From contig CBDBBO010000001.1 of assembly GCA_965203135.1 (NCBI GenBank), positions 1,736,001 through 1,800,000 of the forward strand: a DNA stretch of 64,000 bases. The letters are read 5' to 3'. The notes below the pieces were generated by a model. That model made no database searches, was not told the origin of the DNA, and saw only the letters and a program-made list of their open reading frames with translations. A program made the position numbers and the translations under genes. This document shows, one piece after another, positions 7,815 through 16,436 of the stretch (the stretch's first letter is position 1; every line of letters starts with the position of its first letter). The DNA comes from CATOSD01 sp965203135. Its GTDB lineage: Bacteria > Chloroflexota > Dehalococcoidia > Lucifugimonadales > CATOSD01.

Positions 7815-9032
7815 TCAGTCTGCCTCCGCGGCGTTCATGTTGGCGAGTGGCGAGGGGGTGGGCTCCGGCCGCCTGAGCCGCCGTTGGCCCAGGATGTTCG
7901 CGATCACCACTATCGACACCAGCGTCACAGCCCAGTTTATTGCCGCCATCAGCCACATCGAGTCCGTGGACAGCCGGCCCGTCTCCGGGTCGCGCAGCAC
8001 CTGCACCTCCACCGCGACGAGCACGATGTTGATGAGGGCCAGCGCGAACAGTCCCTTCCACGCGAACTCCATTATCTGGTCCACCCTCAGACGCGGCCAG
8101 GTCGCCCTCACCCACAGCAGGAAGAAGACCACCAGGAACACCTTGAGCACGAACCAGGCCTGGCCGGGCACCGGGTCCCATCCGCGCCAGCCGCCCAGGA
8201 ACACGGCGGTGATGACGACGGCGGTGACTATCGGCGCCATGAACTCGGCGAGCTGGAGCACGGCGAACTTCATGCCGCTGTACTCGGTGTGGTAGCCGGA
8301 GCCGAGCTCGGACTCCGCCTCTATCTGGTCGAACGGCGTCCGGCTCATCTCGGCGCTGGCGGCGGCCACGAACACCAAGAAGCCCAGCGGTTGCACCAGC
8401 AGGAAGGGCACGCTCTGCTCCGCGACGATGTCGTACAGCGACAGCGAGCCGGCGATGAGCGGGATGCCCACCAGCGCCAGCGCCATGGGTATCTCGTAGC
8501 TTATCAGCATGGCGACGCCGCGCATGGAGCCGAGCATCGCGTACTTGTTGCGCGACGCCCAGCCCGCCATGAATATGGCGATGGCGTTGATGGACGATAT
8601 GCCCAGAATGAACAGCAGGCCGACGTTGAGCCTGCCCAGGAAGGAGTTCTCGCCGAACGGGATGACAACCACCACGGCGACGGTGCCCACAAGCAGCACT
8701 ATGGGCGCGACGTTGAACACGGCCCGATCCGCGCCGTCCGGCACCGTGTCCTCCTTCAGCGCGAGCTTCAGCACGTCGGCTATCGGCTGGAGCAGTCCGA
8801 ACGGCCCCCAGCGGTTCGGGCCGAGCCGCGACTGGAACCGGGCGAGGGCGCGGCGCTCGAACCAGGTGTTGAGCGCGGTGGCCATTACCATCGCGTTGAT
8901 GACGATGAGCGCGCTCGTGACGCCCGCCAGCGCGAACGCCAGCCACGACAGCCCGTCGCCCGGTATCGCCGCCAGGAAGAAGCGGTGCAGGCTACAGAAG
9001 TCGAGTATGCCGCCGGTCGGGTCGGCGCACAT
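7815..9032 (-). CDS. nuoH: NADH-quinone oxidoreductase subunit H
   Basis: This 405-residue protein is the membrane subunit that forms the quinone chamber with NuoB and NuoD. It has eight or more transmembrane helices. Family signatures include the first-loop segment ERRALARFQSRLGPNRWGPF, the acidic quinone-site loop SAEMSRTPFDQIEAESELG, and the later WVRATWPRLRVDQIM. The ATG at 9032 shares one base with the nuoD stop (TGATG), a coupling seen throughout this operon. Confidence 0.96.
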   Translation of the reverse strand: MCADPTGGILDFCSLHRFFLAAIPGDGLSWLAFALAGVTSALIVINAMVMATALNTWFERRALARFQSRLGPNRWGPFGLLQPIADVLKLALKEDTVPDGADRAVFNVAPIVLLVGTVAVVVVIPFGENSFLGRLNVGLLFILGISSINAIAIFMAGWASRNKYAMLGSMRGVAMLISYEIPMALALVGIPLIAGSLSLYDIVAEQSVPFLLVQPLGFLVFVAAASAEMSRTPFDQIEAESELGSGYHTEYSGMKFAVLQLAEFMAPIVTAVVITAVFLGGWRGWDPVPGQAWFVLKVFLVVFFLLWVRATWPRLRVDQIMEFAWKGLFALALINIVLVAVEVQVLRDPETGRLSTDSMWLMAAINWAVTLVSIVVIANILGQRRLRRPEPTPSPLANMNAAEAD

Positions 9033-10135
9033 CAGCGGTCCACCTCGCCCAGCACGATGTCAATGGAGCCGAAGATCACAATCAGGTCTCCCATTTTCCA
9101 GCCGACGGTCATATCCCTCAGCGCGGACAGGTTGATGAACGACGGGGAGCGCACCTTGCACCTGTAGGGCGCGATGCCCCTGTCGCTCACCAGGTAGAAG
9201 CCCAACTCGCCCTTGGGACCTTCCACGGCGGCGTAGGCGTCGCCCTCCGGCGGTCGGATGAAGTTGGGCGCCGGCGCCCTCACCGGCCCGCCCGGCAGGC
9301 CGGCAACGCACTGCTCGATTATCCTCAAGCTCTCTCGCATCTCCTGGATGCGGACCAAGTAGCGGTCGAACGTGTCGCCCACCGCGCCTATCGGCACGTC
9401 GAAGTCGAGCCGGTCGTAAATCTCGTAGGGGTCGGCCTTGCGTAGGTCCCATTGTACGCCGCTCGCCCTCAGCATGGGGCCGGTAATCGAGCAGTTGATG
9501 GCCTTCTCCGCAGGGAGCACGCCCACGTTGCGCGTGCGCGCCAACACAATCTCGTTGCCCGTAACCAAGCCCTCCAGGTCGTCCACGTACTGGGGCATGT
9601 CGCGCAGGAACACCGCCAGCGCGTCCCAGAAATCGTCCGGCGCGTCCTGGAACACGCCGCCCGGCCTCATGTAGCTCAGCGTGATCCTGGCCCCGCACAG
9701 CATCTCGAACATGTCCAGGATGCGCTCGCGCTCTCGGAAGCAGTACATGAGCGGCGTGGCGAACGCGCCTAGGTCGTTGACCAGGAAGCCGGTCGCCATC
9801 AAGTGGCTGGCGATCCGCTGGAGCTCCGCGCTGATGACGCGCAGGTACATGCCGCGCTCCGGCACCTCGATGCCGGCCAGCTTCTCCACGGCGCGCACGT
9901 AGGCCAGGTTGTTGGACATGCTCGCCAGCCAGTCCATGCGGTCGGTGAGCGTAACGATCTGGACGTAGGTGCGCGACTCCGCGAGCTTCTCGCTGCCGCG
10001 GTGCATGTAGCCGATCACCGGCTCCACGTCCAGCACCACCTCGCCGTCGAACGTCACGCGCAGCCGGAACACGCCGTGCGTGCTCGGGTGCTGCGGCCCC
10101 AGGTTAATCGTTACCGGCTCGGTTCGTATCGTCAT
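9032..10135 (-). CDS. nuoD: NADH-quinone oxidoreductase subunit D
   Basis: This 49-kDa-type subunit helps form the quinone-binding site and is related to [NiFe] hydrogenase large subunits. The N-terminal LGPQHPSTHGVFRL contains the quinone-site histidine, followed by GYMHRGSEKLAE. The C-terminus keeps the DIVLGEVDR ending, matching the family's normal terminus. The ATG at 10135 has a GAGG ribosome site about 5 bases upstream and gives 367 residues; a longer frame running into nuoC is rejected. NuoC is separate and not fused to D. Confidence 0.96.
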   Translation of the reverse strand: MTIRTEPVTINLGPQHPSTHGVFRLRVTFDGEVVLDVEPVIGYMHRGSEKLAESRTYVQIVTLTDRMDWLASMSNNLAYVRAVEKLAGIEVPERGMYLRVISAELQRIASHLMATGFLVNDLGAFATPLMYCFRERERILDMFEMLCGARITLSYMRPGGVFQDAPDDFWDALAVFLRDMPQYVDDLEGLVTGNEIVLARTRNVGVLPAEKAINCSITGPMLRASGVQWDLRKADPYEIYDRLDFDVPIGAVGDTFDRYLVRIQEMRESLRIIEQCVAGLPGGPVRAPAPNFIRPPEGDAYAAVEGPKGELGFYLVSDRGIAPYRCKVRSPSFINLSALRDMTVGWKMGDLIVIFGSIDIVLGEVDR

Positions 10136-10143
10136 TCCGGCCT

Positions 10144-10584
10144 CTACACAAAATCCCGCCTCAGCGGGTGGCCCGGAAAGCCCTCCCACAGCAGGATGCG
10201 CTTCATATTTGGATGACCCTCGAAACGCACGCCCAGAAGGTCCCAGATCTCCCGCTCCTGCAGATCCGCGCCCTGCCACAGCGGCGTCAGCGACGGTGCC
10301 GTCGGCTCGTCCCTGCCGTAGCAGCGGGCTTTGAGCGCCACGCTGTGGTTGTGGCGCAGCGACAGCAGGTGGTAAATCAGCTCGAAGTACTCCACGTAGT
10401 CCACGCCGGTTATCGCCGTGAGAAAGGCGAAGTCCAGGTCCGGCGTCTCTTTCAGGAAGCGCATGACGTCGACCAGCGAGTCCAGATCCAGGTGCACGTA
10501 GCCGCCGTCGAAGCCGGTGGCCGCGCCGGGGTGCTCCTCGTTGATGCGGGAGGCGACGGTCTGTGGCGAGAGCGCTCTGGTCAT
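10144..10584 (-). CDS. nuoC: NADH-quinone oxidoreductase subunit C
   Basis: This 146-residue, 30-kDa-type subunit of the complex I peripheral arm is recognisable by its second half. It contains the motif WQGADLQEREIWDLLGVRFEGHP followed by KRILLWEGFPGHPLRRDF, the near-invariant NuoC signature and C-terminus. The N-terminal part has the F-L-T-A-I-T-G-V-D-Y strand. It lies between nuoB and nuoD with gaps of 13 and 8 bases, consistent with one transcript. Confidence 0.94.
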   Translation of the reverse strand: MTRALSPQTVASRINEEHPGAATGFDGGYVHLDLDSLVDVMRFLKETPDLDFAFLTAITGVDYVEYFELIYHLLSLRHNHSVALKARCYGRDEPTAPSLTPLWQGADLQEREIWDLLGVRFEGHPNMKRILLWEGFPGHPLRRDFV

Positions 10585-10597
10585 GGTGTGCGCCCTG

Positions 10598-11215
10598 TCA
10601 GCGCCCGCGCCTGATCGACTCGCGCTTGATCTTCTCGTGCAGCCGCATGATGCCGTACAGCAGCGCGTCCGGCCGCGGAGGACAGCCCGGCACGTACACG
10701 TCCACCGGCACGATGTGGTTCACGCCCGGCACCACGCTGTAGGAGCCGTAGTAGGGTCCCCCGCTGGTGGCGCACACGCCCATGGATATGACCCACTTGG
10801 GGTCGGGCATCTGCTCGTACACGCGCTGGATAGCGGGAGCCATCTTCCAGGTGACCGTGCCGGCCACTATCATCAGGTCCGCCTGGCGCGGCGTGGGCCG
10901 GAACGCCTCCATGCCGAAGCGCGATATGTCGAAGCGGGACATGGCGCTGGCTATCATCTCGAACGCGCAGCAGGCCAGGCCGAACGTCAGCGGCCACACC
11001 GCGGACTTTCTGCCCCAGTTGATCAGCGCGTCTATCGATGTCACCGTCAGGTTGCGCTTGAGGTCGTCCGGCACCTCCAGCACGCTGTCGGCGATGGCCT
11101 GGGTGTGCGTGGCGATGAGCTCGTTCACGGCCTCGCCCTCCGCCCTGTCCACGTCCCACGTGGTGGCGTGCAGCGGGATGAGCAGGTCGGGGGCGGCGTC
11201 CTGGCGGTCGTCCAT
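10598..11215 (-). CDS. nuoB: NADH-quinone oxidoreductase subunit B
   Basis: This 205-residue subunit holds cluster N2, the last Fe-S centre before quinone. The ligands are visible as the tandem cysteines in FGLACCAFEM, the cysteine in SMGVCATSGGPYYGSYSV, and PGCPPRPDALLYG. A roughly 50-residue N-terminal extension precedes the conserved core. The ATG at 11215 follows the nuoA stop by 2 bases; longer upstream frames lie inside nuoA and are rejected. Confidence 0.95.
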   Translation of the reverse strand: MDDRQDAAPDLLIPLHATTWDVDRAEGEAVNELIATHTQAIADSVLEVPDDLKRNLTVTSIDALINWGRKSAVWPLTFGLACCAFEMIASAMSRFDISRFGMEAFRPTPRQADLMIVAGTVTWKMAPAIQRVYEQMPDPKWVISMGVCATSGGPYYGSYSVVPGVNHIVPVDVYVPGCPPRPDALLYGIMRLHEKIKRESIRRGR

Positions 11216-11217
11216 GG

Positions 11218-11613
11218 TTAGCTCCACTGTAGCGAACCTTTGCGCCAGGCGTAGATCCAGCCCAGCGCGAGCACGGCCAGGAAGATCAGCATGGCCCACA
11301 GGACGGAGAGGCCGAACTGTATGGACAGCAGACCGAAGGCCGCCGCCCACGGGAAGAGAAAAACGACCTCGACGTCGAATATCACGAAGTCGAGGGCGAT
11401 GGCGTAGTAGCGGAAGTTGAACCGGCTCCACCTGCCCGAAAGCGTCTCGAAGCCGCACTCGTAGATGCTCTTCTTGACGGGGCTGGGGTTGTAGGGGCGA
11501 ATCCTGAGCAGCGAGAGCGCCCAGGACATGAGCAGCATCCCCGCGGGTACGGCGACCGCCACCGCGAGGAAGATGGATATGACCCCGTATTGTCTCAGGT
11601 AGTCGTCGAGCAT
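11218..11613 (-). CDS. nuoA: NADH-quinone oxidoreductase subunit A
   Basis: This 131-residue membrane subunit has three hydrophobic helices. The loop after helix 1 carries KKSIYECGFETL, equivalent to the family's Y-E-C-G cysteine loop near the quinone site, followed by RFNFRYYAIALDFVIFDVEVVFLFPWA with the conserved D-x-E. The ATG at 11613 gives the usual length; upstream in-frame codons would overlap the promoter. It is the first gene of the operon, about 57 bases downstream of the predicted transcription start. Confidence 0.94.
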   Translation of the reverse strand: MLDDYLRQYGVISIFLAVAVAVPAGMLLMSWALSLLRIRPYNPSPVKKSIYECGFETLSGRWSRFNFRYYAIALDFVIFDVEVVFLFPWAAAFGLLSIQFGLSVLWAMLIFLAVLALGWIYAWRKGSLQWS

Positions 11614-11676
11614 CGCCCGCGCAGCAGCTCTCTCACAGGGATACGGCCCCGCCGGACACAGGCGGCGGCGCCCCTG

Positions 11677-11706
11677 AATATAGCATAGGGCCACTTGGCC
11701 TTTCAA
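11677..11706 (-). promoter_or_regulatory. Predicted nuo operon promoter
   Basis: A -35 TTGAAA (11706-11701) is followed by an 18-base spacer and TATATT (11682-11677) on the minus strand, about 64 bases upstream of the nuoA ATG. Confidence 0.7.
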
Positions 11707-11754
11707 CCGGCGCGCGACCCCTGAGCCTGTATCGGCTTAGAGCCTATCCGATAA

Positions 11755-11821
11755 ATCCCTTCCCCCTCGCAGGGAGAAGGTTAGAGCCTGCCCCCGCGAA
11801 AGCGGGGGATGCGGGTGAAGG
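11755..11821. repeat. Dispersed palindromic repeat, copy 2 (compound)
   Basis: It contains CCCTTCCCCCTCGCAGGGAG followed by AAGGTTAGAGCCTG and a second hairpin CCCCCGC-GAAA-GCGGGGG, then the tail GATGCGGGTGAAGG. The arrangement matches other intergenic copies, such as that at 53101-53176. Confidence 0.65.
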
Positions 11822-11876
11822 CCCATTGTCCAGACTCGCCTCATCAACTCTGAACATTTACTCCAGGGCAGGGCCC

Positions 11877-11906
11877 TTGACACCCCTCGCACATCCGTGC
11901 TACGCT
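11877..11906 (+). promoter_or_regulatory. Promoter-like element inside noncoding DNA
   Basis: TTGACA (11877-11882), an 18-base spacer and an extended -10-like TGCTACGCT read rightward, with no good gene downstream. The 13-base core ACATCCGTGCTAC (11891-11903) recurs exactly at 57200-57212 in another noncoding stretch. It may drive a small RNA, but nothing else supports that. Confidence 0.4.
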
Positions 11907-12449
11907 CCCTTCATCGCAAACAACCGACCGCTGGCCATTGACCTGCGGTCAGCGGCCGCCAACGTAACAACCGTGTCAACAATCCGTCAGTTAAATTCCC
12001 GTCCAACCGAAATCCGTTCCATCCGTAACCTGAAACCCAGCCCGTCCAGCTACGAAATCGGAGGTGATAAAACAAAAGAAACGAAACGGGACACTTTTTT
12101 CTAGCTTGTTTGTCCCACCCGGCAGTTTGGCCACTGCCTCTGCCCGGATGCTACTCCGCTTGGTAGTCCGTCACCCACCCGTACCGCCCCTTCTGCTGGT
12201 CCTCTCTGATGGGAGAGCGCCAGGGTGAGGGTGAAGCTAGAATGTGGGTGAGCGAGCGAAAAGCCGTCCGAGACCCGTACCGCGCACGCCGCCAGGCCGG
12301 CGCGGAGTTCCGGTCCCGGTTCCGCATCACCTTGCCGACGGCGTCCCCGGCCCAATCACGCGGCAGCAGGTCGAGAGGTGCTGCGCGGTCTGTCCTCGTG
12401 GCCACCGCGCGAGCCAGTCCCGACCCTTCCGCGTCGCCACTACCGCTTG

Positions 12450-12517
12450 TCCCCTCTCCCTTGATGGGAGAGGGCTAGAGTGAGGGTGAGAGCTAGGATG
12501 GGAGTGACCCTCACCCG
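12450..12517. repeat. Dispersed palindromic repeat, copy 3
   Basis: The hairpin CCCTCTCCC-TTGAT-GGGAGAGGG is followed by CTAGAGTGAGGGTGAGAGCT and a further inverted GGGAGTGACCCTCACCC segment. A weaker related copy lies at about 12202-12236. Confidence 0.7.
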
Positions 12518-12600
12518 CGAGCCTTTAACAATCTAATCGCGACCCCTCGACACCCTGCTGCCTCATTCCCAGTCCACTTGCGGCGAGTGAACTGAACAGA

Positions 12601-12629
12601 GAGGGGCCGGCCAGACGACCGGCCCCTCC
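12601..12629 (-). terminator. Hairpin terminator downstream of the VWA gene
   Basis: GAGGGGCCGG and CCGGCCCCTC form a perfect 10-base-pair stem around a 9-base loop, 41 bases after the VWA stop on the minus strand. The following T-tract is weak, so termination is inferred from the stem. Confidence 0.6.
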
Positions 12630-12669
12630 GCAGGGCGGAGCTTACGCCCGCCATCTCACGATCACTCCG

Positions 12670-14283
12670 CTACTGCTGCGACTGGATGCCCTCGGCGCGG
12701 GAGACGAGCGATGCGAGCTCCGACACATCCTCATCGGACGGGAGAAGTCCCTGCACCCTGATCGCCTCGGCGGCGACCCTCTCCAGGCTGCTACCCTGCG
12801 CCCAGTAGCTCTCGCGGAGTATCTCCGCGTACTCGGCCACCACGGCGGACATCTGGAACCTGGCCGACGCCTCGCCGAATTCCGTTGCCAGTTCGCTCCG
12901 GAGGAACTCGCGGTCGATCTCGCTCACCTCGCCGGTGTCCGGGTCCTCGTAGCGCAGGAACACCGTGCCCAGCACACCCTCCGCCTCGTCGTGCAGCTTC
13001 AGCTCGTACAGCGCGGTCACGCTGTGCCCCGCGCCGACCTCGCCGGCGTCCACCGTGTCGTCGCGGAAGTCGTCGTCGTCCACGCGGCGGTTCTCGTAGC
13101 CCAGCAGCCTGTAGCTCCGCACCACCTCCGGGTTGAAGTCCACCTGGACCTTGGTGTCCTTGGCGATGTTCTGGAGCGTGCCGACCAGGTTCTCGACGAA
13201 CACGCGCCTCGCCTGGTTGAGCGTGTCGACGTAGTAGTAGGAGCCGTCGCCGTCGTTGGCGAGCTGCTCCATGAGCACGTCGTTGAAGTTGCCCATGCCA
13301 AAGCCGACCGTCGTCAGGGTGACGCCCTCGTCGACATACCCCCTTATCCGACTGAGAATCGAGTCTGGGCCGGTGTTCCCGACGTTGGCCACACCGTCGG
13401 ACAGCAGTATCACGCGCGTGACTCGCCCGGGCCGCACGCGCTCGGCGGCCAGTTGGTACGCGAGCCGCAGCCCGTCCTCGGCGTAGGTGGATCCGCCCGG
13501 CTCCAGCCTGTCTATGGCGCTGATGATGGAGCGCTTCTCGCCGCCGTCGGTGGGCTCCAGCAGCACCTGCCCGACCGAGCCGTAGATGACGATCCCGACC
13601 TCGTCGGTGGGCCGGAGCTCGTCCACGAGCAGCCTGAGCGACCTCTTCACGAGGCCAAGCCTGTCCTCGCGGCCCATGGAGCCGGATACGTCGATGGCGA
13701 ATACCAGCGTAGCGTCCTTGCGCGCGTCGCTGGCGATCTCCCTGCCCTGCAGGCCGACGCGGACGAGCCAGTGCTTCTCCCCGCCGAACGGCGAGGGCGA
13801 GCCGTCCACGTGGATGGCGAACGCGCCCTCCTCGGGTGGCGCATATCCCTGGTCGAAGAAGTTCACGAACTCCTCGACGCGTACCGAGTCCGGGTGCGGC
13901 ATGTTGCCGTCCTGGACGAAGCGGCGCGCCACGGTGTACGAGGCCGTGTCCACGTCGATGGCGAAGGTCGACAGGTGGTCGTCCTCGGTGTCGATGAACG
14001 GGTTGACGCCGTAGTGCTTGAAGAAGGTGAGGTCGTAGGCCTCGTCGTTCACGGTGGCTGAGCCACCTATGGTGTTGAAGCCTTCCGGCTGCGCCATCAT
14101 CGCCTGGGCCTGTGCCTCCATAGCAGGGGCCGCGGCGGGGGCCGCCATTGCCGTGGGCTGGGTCGCGGGAGCTTGGGGAGCAGGTGCGACTGTGGGTTCA
14201 TAGTATCCCTCATCCGCGGCGCACGCCACGAGCGCGACCGCGAGAGCTGCGATTCCAATCAGTCCGATGATCTTGCTAAGCAT
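12670..14283 (-). CDS. VWA-domain lipoprotein, YfbK family
   Basis: This 537-residue surface or periplasmic-side lipoprotein resembles the YfbK-type von Willebrand factor A proteins. The signal peptide ends in the lipobox ALVAC (Cys21). A Pro/Ala-rich linker leads to an N-terminal domain with the family segment FAIDVDTASYTVARRF. The VWA core has the MIDAS motif VFAIDVSGSMGREDRL and the later ILLSDGVANVG. The C-terminal third matches the DUF3520-type extension. AGGAGGTG about 7 bases upstream fixes the ATG at 14283 over a GTG that lies within it. It is divergent from the HTH-TM-TPR gene, so a shared control region at 14284-14441 is likely. Ligand and function are unknown. Confidence 0.88.
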   Translation of the reverse strand: MLSKIIGLIGIAALAVALVACAADEGYYEPTVAPAPQAPATQPTAMAAPAAAPAMEAQAQAMMAQPEGFNTIGGSATVNDEAYDLTFFKHYGVNPFIDTEDDHLSTFAIDVDTASYTVARRFVQDGNMPHPDSVRVEEFVNFFDQGYAPPEEGAFAIHVDGSPSPFGGEKHWLVRVGLQGREIASDARKDATLVFAIDVSGSMGREDRLGLVKRSLRLLVDELRPTDEVGIVIYGSVGQVLLEPTDGGEKRSIISAIDRLEPGGSTYAEDGLRLAYQLAAERVRPGRVTRVILLSDGVANVGNTGPDSILSRIRGYVDEGVTLTTVGFGMGNFNDVLMEQLANDGDGSYYYVDTLNQARRVFVENLVGTLQNIAKDTKVQVDFNPEVVRSYRLLGYENRRVDDDDFRDDTVDAGEVGAGHSVTALYELKLHDEAEGVLGTVFLRYEDPDTGEVSEIDREFLRSELATEFGEASARFQMSAVVAEYAEILRESYWAQGSSLERVAAEAIRVQGLLPSDEDVSELASLVSRAEGIQSQQ

Positions 14284-14441
14284 CGTTCCCACCTCCTATC
14301 GATGCGGCTGTGTCCGCGGTTCCGGCTGGCGGGCGAGTCCCGCGCCGTCCGCCGACACGTCCAGCGTCGCACCGGATGGTGTACACTCCGAACGTCGATT
14401 GTGTTTCACTCAGCGAGTTTAGCGTATCTGAGTTGTAACAG

Positions 14442-16364
14442 TTGCGGACTTTCGCCGAACTGCTGACGTTCTACATGGAGCGGACCGGAATCGGCGACGC
14501 GGAGTTGGCCCGCCGCATCCCGGTCAGCCGTCCTACCCTCATCCGGTGGCGAGAGGGAATCACCACGCGCCCCCGCTACCGCGAGGACGTGCTGCGCTGC
14601 GCCGAGCTGCTGCGGCTGACGCCATCGGAGACCGACGAGTTCCTGCAGGCGGCGGGATTCTCGCCGGAGTCGTCTCCGATCGAGGTGGATCCTCGCCCGG
14701 CGGACGATGCCGTTGAGGAGACGGCGCCAATACTTGTCGAGGCCGAGGCGGTGGTGGTCCCGGGCCCGACGCGCCGCAGGAGGCGCGTAGTCGTGGCCGC
14801 CGTGGCCCTCGCGCTGGTAATCGTGGCAGTCGGCGCGTTCGCGATTGCGATGGGCCTACGAGACACGACCGACTACCCGACGGCGATGGACGGCGAGTCG
14901 CTCATCGTAATAGCCCCCTTCGTCAACTACACCGGAGGCCAGCAGGGATACAACGTCCTGGGTCGCCTGAAGCACGAGATAGACAGCGAGGTAAACACTG
15001 CCGGCCTGTCCGGCGTGCGGACCGTCGAGTGGCCCAAGCAGATAGCGTCTGAGTCCAGCGCGGACGAGGCGGGCAGACGCTCCGACGCCGTTATCGTCAT
15101 CTGGGGCGAGTACGACAGCGGTCGCGTGATGGCTAGGTTCACGACGCCGCGTGTGCAGTCCACGCAGCGCGACCGGCAGGTGGTGGACATCGCCTCGTCT
15201 CCCTCGGAACTGCCCGCGACGATCAACGCGGACCTCACCGAGCAGGTGCGGTACGTGGCCCTGCTCACCCTGGGCCAGCTCTACCTGGAGCAGGGCGAGC
15301 ACGACCTCGCCAAGAAGGTGCTCATACATGCCTCGGACAGCAACCCGACCGACCCGGCGGCGCTGGCGAACCTGCGATACCTGCTCGGCCGCTCCTATCT
15401 TGGCGGCAGGCTGTCTGACTTCGACGAGGCGGTGTGGCTGTTCACGCAGGTGCTCGCCGTCCGGCCACGATCGGTGGAGGCGCTCAACAGCCGCGCGCTG
15501 GCCTACCTGGAGCGCGACCGCGCCGGCGACGTGGACCGCGCCATCGACGATCTGGCCCAGGCGGCCACGGTCAGCCCCACCCACGCCGCGACCTACGTCA
15601 ACCTCGCCGCGGCACACGTGGAGCGCGGAACGGCCATGGACTTGGATCGAGCAATCGCCGAGCTGACGGAGGCGCTGGAGATTCAGCCGGGATACGCGAG
15701 CGCCTACGTCAACCGCGCGGGCGCCTACGTCGCGCGCGACAACCCCGGCGACCTGGAGCGCGCCTTCGAAGACGTGGACGACGCGCTGGATGAAAACCCG
15801 GACCTGGCGCCCGCGCACGTCGCGCGCGGCAACGCCCACCTCGCGCGAGGCTCGGAGGGCGACCTTGCCAGGGCGTTGGAGGACTACAGCCGCGCCATCG
15901 AGCTAGACCCGGACTCCCCGACGGCCTACTTCAATCGGGGGCTGGTGTACTCGGAGATCGAGAACTGGGGGGCATCCCTGTCCGATCTGCGGTGGGCACA
16001 TGCGCTCAGCCCAAACAACGTAGCGTTCAGCCGCGTGCTCTGCTGGCAGATGGCGGTGTCGGGAAGCGCCGAGGAAGCGCTGCCTGTGTGCGAGAGGGCT
16101 GTCACGCACGATCCGACGAGCCAGTCGAGTGAAGCGAGGGGAGTCGCATACGCTCTGACAGGCCGCACCGAGAAGGCGGTCGCGGACTTGGAAGCGTTCC
16201 TGGAGTGGGTCGAGGCGTCCCCAAAGGATAGCTGTCGAGACCTCTATCAGCAAAGTCGGGCGGACTGGATCGATCAACTCCGCACCGGAAACGACCCGTT
16301 CGACCCGGCAACGTTAAGGGGGCTGCGCGTGCGTCCGGTATCGCCCGGCGCCGCGCCCTGCTAG
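14442..16364 (+). CDS. HTH-transmembrane-TPR protein
   Basis: This 640-residue protein has an unusual three-part design. Residues 1-60 form a Cro/XRE-like helix-turn-helix (ELARRIPVSRPTLIRWREG). Next come an acidic linker and an RRRRR stop-transfer flank leading to a transmembrane helix at about 114-136. Then comes a region with FVNYTGGQQGYNVLGRLKHE, resembling the domain seen before TPRs in bacterial adenylate-cyclase-like regulators. From about 275 to 600 there are at least seven TPR-like repeats (for example FNRGLVYSEIENWGASL). The TTG start at 14442 keeps the complete HTH; Met12 (14475) is the alternative. No ribosome site is clear. It could be a membrane-bound regulator of the divergent VWA lipoprotein gene, which is inference. 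Confidence 0.8.
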   Translation: MRTFAELLTFYMERTGIGDAELARRIPVSRPTLIRWREGITTRPRYREDVLRCAELLRLTPSETDEFLQAAGFSPESSPIEVDPRPADDAVEETAPILVEAEAVVVPGPTRRRRRVVVAAVALALVIVAVGAFAIAMGLRDTTDYPTAMDGESLIVIAPFVNYTGGQQGYNVLGRLKHEIDSEVNTAGLSGVRTVEWPKQIASESSADEAGRRSDAVIVIWGEYDSGRVMARFTTPRVQSTQRDRQVVDIASSPSELPATINADLTEQVRYVALLTLGQLYLEQGEHDLAKKVLIHASDSNPTDPAALANLRYLLGRSYLGGRLSDFDEAVWLFTQVLAVRPRSVEALNSRALAYLERDRAGDVDRAIDDLAQAATVSPTHAATYVNLAAAHVERGTAMDLDRAIAELTEALEIQPGYASAYVNRAGAYVARDNPGDLERAFEDVDDALDENPDLAPAHVARGNAHLARGSEGDLARALEDYSRAIELDPDSPTAYFNRGLVYSEIENWGASLSDLRWAHALSPNNVAFSRVLCWQMAVSGSAEEALPVCERAVTHDPTSQSSEARGVAYALTGRTEKAVADLEAFLEWVEASPKDSCRDLYQQSRADWIDQLRTGNDPFDPATLRGLRVRPVSPGAAPC

Positions 16365-16375
16365 ACAGATCGGCC

Positions 16376-16412
16376 TCCTCTACCCTGGTGGGAGAGGACC
16401 GAAGTGAGGGGG
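16376..16412. repeat. Dispersed palindromic repeat, copy 4
   Basis: CCTCTACCC-TGG-TGGGAGAGG followed by ACCGAAGTGAGGGGG lies between the TPR gene and the convergent reductase gene. It has the same layout as the other copies, with one mismatch in the stem. Confidence 0.6.
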
Positions 16413-16436
16413 CACATGCTGCCCTTCGTGGACAGT

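Larger units (their letters stand above)
11707..12600. other. Long noncoding stretch with repeats between nuoA and the VWA gene
   Basis: I see no convincing gene in this stretch. It holds two or three copies of the dispersed palindromic repeat (11755-11821, about 12202-12236, 12450-12517). It also has a rightward promoter-like sequence at 11877-11906 and an AT-rich block at 12046-12098 that resembles sequence at 57371-57413. A 92-codon frame across 11826-12104 has no ribosome site and low-complexity content, and is judged noncoding. Confidence 0.6.

Noticed and set aside
11826..12104. A 92-codon plus-strand frame in the nuoA upstream gap
   Set aside because: There is no ribosome site, codon use is unlike neighbours, and it spans repeated noncoding sequence.
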